48,029 nt of DNA from Desulfocapsa sp. (GTDB taxonomy: Bacteria > Desulfobacterota > Desulfobulbia > Desulfobulbales > Desulfocapsaceae): contig JAFLJO010000041.1 of NCBI GenBank assembly GCA_022712975.1, positions 1-48,029 of the forward strand, in the 5' to 3' direction. The position numbers were made by a program, and so were the translations under genes. Position 1 is the stretch's first letter. Each line of letters starts with the position of its first letter. This document shows positions 14,001 to 18,143 of this stretch, one piece after another. The notes below the pieces were generated by a model that was not told the DNA's origin, searched no databases, and saw nothing but the letters and a program-made list of their open reading frames with translations.

Positions 14001-15525
14001 TGGTGCAACGGGAACGGGAACCATTCAATACACTGCCAGTGGTACTTTTGCTGGCGGCCTGAATTACCTCCTTGGTGATGGTGATGATGGTATCACCATA
14101 TTGGGAGCGAGCGACAACACTGTCACCACCCTGCGTACTGGTGGTGGTGATGATAGCGTAATTTTACGAAATGAGAGCAGTGATGAAGATGGCCTGGTTG
14201 TCATTTTTGGTGAAGCAGGCAGTGATAGCTTCGATGGCCATGAGTGGGACAATGACCTCATCCTCTTTGGCGATGAAGGACAAGCGATCTACTCAGGCTT
14301 AATGCGGCCAGAAAACTTAACGGAATTGTTATCACAACCGGGTAGCGACGATGGTCACGACACCCTGATTGGTGGTACCGGTGACGATCTCATTATCGGT
14401 GGCATGGGTAACGACGAACTTCAAGGTGGTGATGGCAACGATCAACTCATTGGTGACTTAGGTCGAGCAAATTATAGTGCCGGAGAGCTGATCCAAATTG
14501 AAAGCACCGAGCTAAACATAGGTGGCAACGATCGTATTAACGGCGGTGCAGGAGATGATGCCATCATCGGTGGTATGGGAGCCGACAAACTGTATGGTGC
14601 CGCAGGTAACGATGCCATCATTGGTGATGCCGGACGAATTATTTACCAACTCACCGAGCTATACCAGGTGGAGAATACTCAGCTTTTTACAGGTGGTGAC
14701 GACCTCCTCGATGGTGGCAATGGCAATGATATCCTCTTTGGTGGTTTTGGTCATGATACCTTCTATGGCACATTTGGAGAAGATATTATCCTCGGTGAGG
14801 AGGGTCGCTTAACGCTAAACACAGATGGCACGATTGATACCCTCATTCGCATGGGACAAAGTCCTCAAGGTCTCATTGCCAGCAGTCAAGAGCGTTTGTA
14901 TACCATGGCGCAACCACAGCCCGATTCAGCTCAAGACACGATCACTACAGGCGAAGGAGTTGCTGCCGTGTCAACTGAATTAGCACAACTGAATATTACT
15001 GTTGATCCTCAATCAAAGCACAGATATCATCACGCTGGATCGCATGTTGTTCCCCAGCAGCAAACAATAGCTGAGGAAGATCAGGATGTAGTGATTGATG
15101 CGGAGAATCAAGACACAGTTATTGAAGATAAAGCACCACATGCTTTAGAGGCGCAACCTCTTGAGCCAAAAGAGACTGCACCCGAAGCACCGATACAACC
15201 CGGCGCACCAGAGAAAGACCAACTGGATCAAAGCAAATCCCCCGTGGAAGAGAATGAAGATACAATCCTCAATACCATGCACGGTGCGGTGCTTGGGCTT
15301 ACAGGATGGGGCGTTGCAACAGGAGAACGAAAGGGCAGCAAAAAACGGTTAGAAAGCGATGCACTACATCGTTTTGGCCAACCTCAAGCACGCAGTTGGC
15401 GTTGGCAACAGGGGCGTTTACAGCAAGAGGGCAAAGTGCAGCACCCTGATTGGAAAAAACCACTTGTACAGATGACAACATTTAACACCCAAAATGAACC
15501 CGTTGAAACGCAGCAAAACTTATAA
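1..15525 (+). CDS. Giant repetitive surface/secreted protein, 5' partial
   Basis: The frame is open from base 1 (it reads LVSDSTITNAS before the first possible TTG at 37), so the N-terminus lies outside the window; over 5,170 codons remain. Visible layout in order: about 1,000 residues of beta-helix-like repeats (hydrophobic Gly/Ala stretch, then 'N-I-T-N-T-T-A-x-I', then a turn); a less repetitive stretch; about 17 degenerate modules of the type 'HGL-TGD-VxY...GL-xG-xYYV...T-IxL'; more beta-strand-rich sequence; RTX-like Asp/Gly repeats; an acidic Pro/Glu linker; and a basic tail ending ETQQNL. Cysteine is extremely rare and Asp, Thr, Ser and Gly dominate, as in exported adhesins. Large repeat proteins of this kind act in attachment or as surface layers; that role is inferred. 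The secretion route is not obvious from the C-terminus. The export-type genes downstream on the same strand are candidate partners. No internal stop or frameshift is visible. Confidence 0.93.
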   Translation, partial: LVSDSTITNASTLNILSESSPIIRSLAVNVGAGAVAVTVSVLGNMITSDTTAMIKDSSTVTVAGNITVSAQDKAPDDTIPAWIIPTQYQNDLDAILIDSPVALDGNILSATVNVAAGGAAVSVNLVGNLIESTTVALIDNSNVTSTSGDIVLDSDSASGIVGLTIGVAGSAGVAVNATGYGNKITNTTSASIMAGSTVTTEGVAGDIRLTADDTSQISSAGISVAASAGIAAGALIGANVITNSTITQIDSSTVDSGATLDLLATNNASILGLSVGIAAAGTGSAVLSLSGSVIANTTAAKITGEARRSDIDAVADVTLAATDSSEINTLAIGVSAAGGGAFGAALAVNAITNTVTTEVDNSDFNTLASLSITSHSAAIIRSLALGASGSGTIAVQMTGMKNIVSNHVSATISDSIVTATDSITLSAQDLAPTADSFMSAISGFIPDDDADPDSGDTTEDNLDGAITDSGLVFDPNANVVSVLIGVAGSGGVAINGTLSENSITNVITASVADAEVTSFNGGVAVNAQSEAGITSLTAGVGVAGGVALNALVSNNTIENDITAMVSGNSLLSAGADIHVDVVDDSEIDSVSFSLAGAGFAALGGAVTHNRISNDSEAAIIGTDASGKVRVVKAGTLSVSADSSAQIDGLGLGASIGAVAGGATMNFATVNGSTKAYVGSYVDIGKAADTVTSIDISATSDAQASSDVYGIAAGIGAGSFNWAKVEINPTVEAYVSGADVEIAGTLTILAQENDLAEANAFGVNAGVLAVGASKTETLLDATISATVGGDIVADAVSVTAEHKNLSGDYAAYASSTGSAGALVGVTATSSKSINNSDVTSSIAAGSTLTIAGNTLIQAQSDVGQVADATSNSGGLVAVGLSSATAASDTILSATIGAGAEVTSANVAVIATGEDDNFASTTAGSGGLIAGAAAKSTTVSTSDTAVVIGANAQITATGDVQLSAEHTAIFDGTTDSTLAALVGASGASVVNTVTADVDVSIGSGAVLTAEGIDIDAHNVINKNVDGENGYNVSAAAGGIANGAAASSRSDIDNTTYITVADGAQMVTTADTKTLSLTSMNEIVAKDLVKLDSGGAISLAKSESTITNDTNVNEIRIGAATLTSAGNMELVSLTNAKIEAHANAKTYGLSGYAQGDSNASVTAANDVVIETGATMTADGDLALMAGQNRNGDVNDYTVSARTELWNRTVLPVKTDPQATGVLIQNSTVTIETGAWVGSGGDTYLVAEMGEIDVVGKGTGKDLYREALEALGEVFGGDLSLAIEGGNGGEQSGSADVIAAGTVEVGIHNNRALLVSDASGAWPTSDFNPEIDSAFTIITLSSGVKIATTKGIDYTINSGSSLIAAIGERITLITEIRESYLDTSQYAEFDAQINILNTLLADLDDGTVVDFINVGKIEAASGDIIITANTFTGNSTGKLIAPTDTVIEINNNSDYYLRTDDLTIPEYAGGYIHMNFRELRAAEIASLTTYESVFNSASPDPSITIQNTGTPSIEISGDISNLNGEVSVYTEGNIYLWSSIDDLENGISVRAELVDFYAGGDFVQASVPFIQNIGGEPDSSWDDVADLAGQNTKSSPNDATNIRITVTENPDGTLSHTSSGIGNVTAIVNAIDAVDSSESGSLIAGNKVFISAQHLNINGYVQSGFQDKSVTIAAPGTVAGDDVQRQIEGFELDYHNKIDAGHSVNPHYFLDLGANAVNVGNITYYNALDNCIEIRDITIQGGFIQLYGDIVNTGSGTLQALDGYGQIAIENNSNYEVVINNLNAGQEVEGVIKIIDTAKDTTTFYRHIGDDIVVETIDSVGNTAEITIADTSNTTYQPNAGQRYTWVTGQAKTVVEIFKDWDNSLNLFLFTIDTTSTDFSTWQSSEYYTDPMALEEGVYYSVDTSVANFVYEYSYVIEEGGAQVKVPNLQLDTLEDTIGINLQNKNPYQEDDTFWRWEDHGGDVWTPFGDVYVPFWVYVPVHQSYAEVVMWQQVKDIRTNTIVADNPINIQFSGYDSGKVEIISREDVTLQGSILNDDGVTIIRSDGSIERAANASSAIINTPDLQLYAGTGIGTEQALLTKLEGGTITAFSANGDIAIQELLGDMTVRNVEIPFFDPFASAAEVLEFIPTETVDSTNYTIEFAAAHGLVTGDSVRYSSGSGNVISGLTSGTNYRVLVVNTTTVMLAADSTATIVLEAGAEALQNDGVRAVEHLVIHINTISATGTSHSLTHGDGVADSVTADTGAGATITSGVITFIVDHGFISGQAVVYSSNGGTVIPGLVEGETYYVSVVDGRSIRLSGDRDSIISYLPPLVALDGDTASGFDHSFELSDGGTVVSINPFTLAPRSELTIGSGGSLNTATETIDLGSAHGLTTGDYVTYVEGSSVLAGLSDGNGYYAIVTGTESLQLAISAAAASAGTAININGSATDFTLLAEQQKETESFSFDPATAIGGYASTFIFTSDHDYIQDQPVVYSDSDDGDSIANLVRGATYYIDVVDTRTIRLTDSVGGAVIEIGVPVALATSYTFTSSKDQSVTLAAAAGKVAVFAPQDSSSAATGWLNLGANHGFATGDWVTYELSTQGATAVSGLTSGNRYFVYATSSDSVQLSSSAQAADQLTIDVSANTDTSGHRLIRTTINDHSFNAYNGLVDIVVDDNVETITIADQTDGTTISVDAIFADREVIYHSGYNDAIGGLGSGTDFVVEVVADNTIRLSYEPGDSAISYDFSTTEENSTHQLTIGNDVVDLVTLNQSQYLVFDAAHGLTDSSTLVYNGAGIGGLTTGSTYLVNVLDDRTVALALDDGTPEAVRFNFSVATGVHSFTDDGGNAVSVTVATQQNYLFLGDDNSRTIASGEDVSYDRNGWTPISSLEGVDGYSVINVAERTLSLKHGTTGNPIELDFSTATGANHSLSGLSIDRTTQNNYVVLNAAHGLTVGSQYEVEYNATIVPAVGGLTTATMYQLTVVDAQTISLAPSGGGATITLNFNTASIVGHSLSYDDGGDGSTNFILSFNPTIQDEYIVSAGAHGFSTDDTVIYSSGTAVEIGGLTNGNHYFVVDNGDSTFSLSNSDQGAALNLTFSSADSAEHYLSSSEEISATHQFTNGQQVVFHTLSGSGQADSGLATLFGLTEGTAYTVETLANGNFRLLDGGSVVSLDIDPGQLEDRDQYKLSSLSDLILYDAANLADGEVVLYQSGSDLGVDGLVDGSVYHIRSIVGNVVTLSATAGGALITVDLFETIANTDKGSASLTTDFHLVSLHKLDLGIEHGFTDGESIVYHSLGTDIGLVDTAAYTVEIVNSTTVKLRDVGNNYVQFDLTDYAGSDHRFSSPLERTINVENEINDSQVVIDLGVEHGLATGDLVTYHQGTDTTAIGGLEDDHNYYADVVNDTSLRLALTLDDLTAGKFVELDTTGVTTTDHRLGVVETQSLNTAADVVSSNTIEVGYAHGFVTGDSIIYHSGSGDVIGGLVDGTTYFVIVVSPTSFQLTAQLDDILISNPVIESIGDTTSGQHTFIEAESDSSALGDVTLIAQGSILSYDATSVISGGSIDLRSGGTLGSTSQALQLDTSTSSSSGLNGLANGDIYIEEISGDLNLVQLKSQTGDVTVTVADGDLRDSNRNEIADELTEGELLSLWAGMNLTGAAAATAADEMVDAYLSMRDLEYQNYWTYRNGQADPAQYDPTFIFEFTDRQRTAYAEYYTELGTEQGKTGADLDSFVADALTTIENKRTDEYHELHSRYGLFGDSEIDNWSYETSIAYEPEFDVTTAVDDAADHITIGSHIFATGQGVMYRVNGGTAISGLEDGAIYFVVAVDSSTIQLAVSQEDALAGTPIVIDIAGAGASGIHHLSEVEAIREGAVWSESQLKYSIGGGWIKETSDTTTRIENPNIVANNVVITAASVGSDMEEVVINLSEGITTLTESQQITLAAAERSDMVIIDGDENSITFGVGHGLASGDEVILSEQWQLYNIDGISDGVTYYAIVVDGFTIQLATTYDNAVAGSFVDIVSNEARISSREDIDIAATGTINVTATDFIYLGAEQDLYIDQILAAGLVVVKVDGSLIDARSTMIGGIESSNVIAGDLLLEAARGSIGGVGDTADFDVTLTNAGLFTGRAEDYIYLTSVGADLALDVVYAKQSVTLRAEGGSIVDGYQTDNTNISTLDLNLYSDQAIGSAENTIDIDLDDAGAVHAQAVGDIALYELVGNMNIDQVLSATADITLRAAFSILGRPNDIDADVLGRNIDLEAIGGAIGAANGDDLNIDSAYAEAGTLTSQSEYNTYLREAAGDLTLYTVGSTLGTAFLDSSAAIYNGNVGGSNVTSGKTRLYASGDIGASDNQLETVVGHMEGRSTSGEVYIHNTGHLIVGGVSAGADGFVAAGEVVLMASSPVTITESIKAADIHIVAMDDDIDGTAATNDDLIVEDGVVLNATAGNVTLCAGDDLLVSTGATLMATGNIILTGDCGDADDEGSTISLLGTIEATTLIVNGNGDDDTIVITHLAENTPAFINLGDGDDQLLLGSKATPSSNEGGVAEGMLSLLTVNGGGGIDTLSVDDSGDITDQVATVTSTFITGLGLAEGIAYAGIERLDIALGSGNDLINVQSTLEGTTTTITSNDGDDTFNISSDAPANQGTLDGIAGELILDGGQGDNILNISDRGNDAGRTGIVIDENGISGLGGATGTGTIQYTASGTFAGGLNYLLGDGDDGITILGASDNTVTTLRTGGGDDSVILRNESSDEDGLVVIFGEAGSDSFDGHEWDNDLILFGDEGQAIYSGLMRPENLTELLSQPGSDDGHDTLIGGTGDDLIIGGMGNDELQGGDGNDQLIGDLGRANYSAGELIQIESTELNIGGNDRINGGAGDDAIIGGMGADKLYGAAGNDAIIGDAGRIIYQLTELYQVENTQLFTGGDDLLDGGNGNDILFGGFGHDTFYGTFGEDIILGEEGRLTLNTDGTIDTLIRMGQSPQGLIASSQERLYTMAQPQPDSAQDTITTGEGVAAVSTELAQLNITVDPQSKHRYHHAGSHVVPQQQTIAEEDQDVVIDAENQDTVIEDKAPHALEAQPLEPKETAPEAPIQPGAPEKDQLDQSKSPVEENEDTILNTMHGAVLGLTGWGVATGERKGSKKRLESDALHRFGQPQARSWRWQQGRLQQEGKVQHPDWKKPLVQMTTFNTQNEPVETQQNL
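6418..11990 (+). repeat. About 17 degenerate 'HGL-TGD-Y-GL-YYV' modules
   Basis: Modules of roughly 75-100 residues share the order: Ala-His-Gly-Leu/Phe, x-Thr-Gly-Asp, Val-x-Tyr, Gly-Leu-x-x-Gly-x-x-Tyr-x-Val, then Thr-Ile-x-Leu, usually ending near His-x-Leu/Phe. Clear copies: AAHGLVTGDSVRY (6418), VDHGFISGQAVVY (6763), SAHGLTTGDYVTY (7096), ANHGFATGDWVTY (7684), AAHGLTDSSTLVY (8272), GAHGFSTDDTVIY (9058), VEHGLATGDLVTY (10033) and YAHGFVTGDSIIY (10312). Two further copies (near 11300 and 11820) are separated by other sequence. Copies are diverged, so this is an old array, not a recent tandem expansion. Confidence 0.8.
14362..14808 (+). repeat. RTX-like Gly/Asp calcium-binding repeats
   Basis: Within the giant gene, nonapeptide-type repeats appear, such as GGTGDDLIIGGMGNDELQGG, GGAGDDAIIGG and GGNGNDILFGG. 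They are grouped in three modules separated by a 'GDLGRANYS...ELIQIE' type spacer that recurs as 'GDAGRIIYQ...ELYQVE' and 'GEEGRLTLN'. RTX repeats bind calcium and fold after export in known families. Weaker Asp/Gly-rich segments precede them (13490-14180). Confidence 0.8.
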
Positions 15526-15573
15526 TTTACCGAAATATTAACCATTTAGTTATTTAACCTGTAGGAGAAGCAG

Positions 15574-15921
15574 ATGGCGAACAAAGAGACAAAAGCAGTT
15601 GAGTCAAATACAGAAGCTCAAGACAATGCTCCAGATCAAGACAATAAAACCACCATCCGTTGGGATGGCTCAAAAATGGCGAGTAGTTACGCAAATATTT
15701 GTAATGTATCCAGTAGCCGTGAAGAGGTGACCCTATTGTTCGGCACCAATCAAAATTGGCATGCTGGTCAAAAAGAGCTCACCGTTGAACTCTCAGATCG
15801 CATTATTCTCAACCCCTATGCCGCCAAGCGCTTGGCTGTATTGTTATCAAATACCATGGAAGAATACGAAAAACGTTTCGGTGAACTACAACTTGAGGTT
15901 CCCGAAGCGGCAAAAGATTAG
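15574..15921 (+). CDS. DUF3467 family small protein
   Basis: A 115-residue protein starting at ATG after a good ribosome site (AGGAGAAGCAG), 48 bases after the giant gene. A charged, disordered N-terminus of about 28 residues is followed by the family core: IRWDGSKMASSYANICNV, S-S-R-E-E-V-T-L-L-F-G-T-N-Q, VELSDRIILNPYAAKRL and a C-terminal helix (EEYEKRFGEL). These are typical of DUF3467, whose function is not established. There is no signal peptide or membrane segment, so it is probably cytoplasmic. Its place directly after a giant exported protein and upstream of a SecA-like ATPase suggests a chaperone or targeting role; the strand pattern followed by 'ILNPYAAKRL' loosely recalls SecB, an unproved comparison. 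It probably shares a transcript with the giant gene, ending at the hairpin near 16024. Confidence 0.85.
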   Translation: MANKETKAVESNTEAQDNAPDQDNKTTIRWDGSKMASSYANICNVSSSREEVTLLFGTNQNWHAGQKELTVELSDRIILNPYAAKRLAVLLSNTMEEYEKRFGELQLEVPEAAKD

Positions 15922-15933
15922 TCACCTTTGTTC

Positions 15934-15997
15934 AAGGTACTTATACCTCTCAAGGGGGTACTAAAAAGAGTACCGGCTTATCGTTCATCGCCGGTGT
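15934..15997 (-). repeat. Dispersed intergenic repeat, family II, copy 1
   Basis: The reverse complement of this stretch matches 33981-34039 upstream of mreB: about 35 of 42 positions agree across the core (ACAYCGG...TAAGCYGGTACTCTTTT...AGTACCC), followed by a shared TTGAG...AAGTACCTT. It contains a perfect hairpin GGTACT-AAAAAG-AGTACC at 15957-15974. Confidence 0.7.
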
Positions 15998-16023
15998 TAG
16001 CGTACGTTCCTTAGCTAATTGAT

Positions 16024-16058
16024 ACCGACGTCACCTTATGGTGGTGTCGGTTTTTTTT
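16024..16058 (+). terminator. Rho-independent terminator after DUF3467 gene
   Basis: A 12-bp stem (16024-16035 with 16040-16051, two G-U wobbles) closed by the loop TTAT is followed directly by eight T residues. It should end the transcript of the giant protein and DUF3467 genes. The rest of the gap to 16183 is AT-rich and probably carries the promoter of the next gene, though I see no convincing -35/-10 pair. Confidence 0.88.
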
Positions 16059-16183
16059 ATCCTTGTAGTGAATATATGTTGAGCAATCATATCGTTACCT
16101 CTACTGTAGTGTGGTTGGCATTCCTTTTACCTATTTAAATCGTTGTGCATTTAGCATGACTTGCAAAGATAGAGATAGAATCT

Positions 16184-18022
16184 ATGGGCACTGTTGAAAA
16201 TGTGATGAGTGATGAGGTAAATCAGGTTTCACCTGAATTGTGGGAAACCTTTAGCGGTGCTTGCAATGAAGATGATTATTATCGTGGCTGGCTCGGTCTG
16301 CAAAGTGGCTTGATCGCTGGTGCAGTGCAAAGCTTGCTGGTCGTTTGTAACGAGCAACAACAATTTAATCCTGTGGCAAGTTGGCCAGAAGAGGGCAGCG
16401 ATCCTGTGCGCTTATCTGATGTGGTAGAGCGGGTGTTAGAGGAACAGTGTGGTTTGTTGGTTGAGATTCGAGATTCAGACAATTATGCCATCGCTTACCC
16501 GCTGCTTATTGCTGGCAATCTACATAGTGTTGTGGCTCTAGAGGTTGGTTTTGCCACTGAATCCCAGTTGCAACGAGCGATGGAGCAAGTGCAGTGGGGG
16601 ATAGCGTGGCTCGAGCTGCTAGTGCTGCGGCAACAGGCTGATATTGATCAAGAAACCCTTAAGCGTTTGACCGCAGCTGTTGATCTCCTCGCTGTGACCT
16701 TAAGTGAAGAGCGTTTTAGTGCTGCCGCTATGGTTTTGACCACCGAACTTGCTGCCGCAAGTAACTGTGAGCGGGTGAGCCTTGGTTTTATGCGCAATGA
16801 TCACGTAAAGCTACAAGCAGTCTCTCATAGTGCCGAGGTAGGGAAAAAGATGAACCTGACCCATGCCATTGAGCAGGTGATGGAGGAGGCTATCCTGCAG
16901 CGGCTAGAGGTGGTGTATCCGTCTCCAGCCGGTGAAGTATTGATTTGCCGCGAACATGAAGCTTTGTCACGCCAGCAAGCGATGGCAAACATTGTTACCT
17001 TTCCCCTTTATCATCAGGGCCAGTATTACGGTGCAATTACCTGTGAACGGGGTGCTGATCAACCTTTTAGCACTAGTGATATTGAATTTATCCGAGCCAT
17101 AGCCGCACTATCAGGACCTGCATTAGAGAATAAACATGCCAATGACCGCCCCTTGCCGGTGAAGGTGAAAAATGCGGCACAGCAACAACTTGAACGCTTG
17201 TTCGGCACTGGCTATCTCGGGCGCAAATTTGCGCTGGTGGTGGTAGTTTGTCTGGTTTTGTTTTTAAGCTTTGCTGTCGGAGAGTATCGTTTAACCGCTG
17301 ATACTTCTCTTGAAGGGGCGATTCGCCGTGCCATTGTTGCCCCTTTTGATGGCTATATCGATCAAGCGCCATTGCGAGCTGGAGATTTGGTTAAGAAAGG
17401 GCAATTGCTTTGCTCACTCGATGATCGTGACCTGCAGTTGGAAAAACTGGTGAAGGTGAGTCAATACCAGCAAATATCACGGCAATATCAAGAGTCGGTG
17501 GCTAAACGCGATCGCGCCAAAGCGGGAATCATTAAGGCACAAATGGCACAGACTCAAGCGGAACTTGATCTGCTTGAAAGTAAGCTTGAGCGTACCCGGC
17601 TTACTGCTCCGTTTACAGGGTTACTGGTTCGTGGCGATCTTAGTCAACGTTTTGGTGGTGCGGTGGAGCAGGGTGAAGTGTTATTTGAAATAACGCCACT
17701 CGATGCTTATCGGGTAATATTGAAAGTGGATGAACGGCGGATTGTCGATGTTAAGATCGGTCAACGTGGTGCTCTGATATTAACATCGTTACCGCAAAAG
17801 CCCTATCAATTTACGGTTGATCTAATCACCCCGATTAGCAATGCAGAAGAGGGGCGTAATTATTTCCGGGTTGAAGCCCACCTGACCTATATTGATGACA
17901 GTCTCCGCCCCGGTATGGAGGGCGTTGGTAAGATTTCCATCGACCGACGTAAATTGATTTCGATCTGGAGCCGTGATTTGGTGGAATGGGTGAAGTTAAC
18001 TCTGTGGAACTGGTTGCCTTGA
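16184..18022 (+). CDS. GAF-domain, membrane-anchored HlyD-type adaptor
   Basis: A 612-residue protein. The first ~340 residues look cytoplasmic and include a GAF-like domain (about 165-315; 'NCERVSLGF', 'VTFPLYHQGQYYGAITCERG', then 'DIEFIRAIAALSGPALEN'). One membrane segment follows (about 347-366, RKFALVVVVCLVLFLSFAVG). Then come a periplasmic HlyD/biotinyl-lipoyl half motif (APFDGYIDQAPLRAGDLVKK), a coiled coil (about 420-470) and the second half (LTAPFTGLLVRGDLSQRFGG) with a beta-barrel. HlyD-type adaptors bridge an inner-membrane exporter to an outer-membrane channel; the GAF part may sense a small ligand or dock a partner. The start is uncertain: neither ATG 16184 nor ATG 16205 has a strong ribosome site. 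It precedes the M50/HlyD gene on the same strand. No ABC ATPase lies nearby, so it is not an ordinary type I system. Confidence 0.85.
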   Translation: MGTVENVMSDEVNQVSPELWETFSGACNEDDYYRGWLGLQSGLIAGAVQSLLVVCNEQQQFNPVASWPEEGSDPVRLSDVVERVLEEQCGLLVEIRDSDNYAIAYPLLIAGNLHSVVALEVGFATESQLQRAMEQVQWGIAWLELLVLRQQADIDQETLKRLTAAVDLLAVTLSEERFSAAAMVLTTELAAASNCERVSLGFMRNDHVKLQAVSHSAEVGKKMNLTHAIEQVMEEAILQRLEVVYPSPAGEVLICREHEALSRQQAMANIVTFPLYHQGQYYGAITCERGADQPFSTSDIEFIRAIAALSGPALENKHANDRPLPVKVKNAAQQQLERLFGTGYLGRKFALVVVVCLVLFLSFAVGEYRLTADTSLEGAIRRAIVAPFDGYIDQAPLRAGDLVKKGQLLCSLDDRDLQLEKLVKVSQYQQISRQYQESVAKRDRAKAGIIKAQMAQTQAELDLLESKLERTRLTAPFTGLLVRGDLSQRFGGAVEQGEVLFEITPLDAYRVILKVDERRIVDVKIGQRGALILTSLPQKPYQFTVDLITPISNAEEGRNYFRVEAHLTYIDDSLRPGMEGVGKISIDRRKLISIWSRDLVEWVKLTLWNWLP

Positions 18023-18143
18023 TGAGAGCTTTGCTTCCGATAGCTTTTCCACTGCATAATTTTAATGTTTCTGTAGCTTGGTGTTGTACTGTCCAAAGAA
18101 AGGATAACTCCATAATAACAGTGCTGAACAGCTACGGTTAATC

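Noticed and set aside
1..15525. Type I secretion explanation for the giant protein based on RTX repeats
   Set aside because: No ABC exporter is in the window and the C-terminus is a long acidic then basic tail, so a standard type I route is not supported, though an exporter outside the window cannot be excluded.
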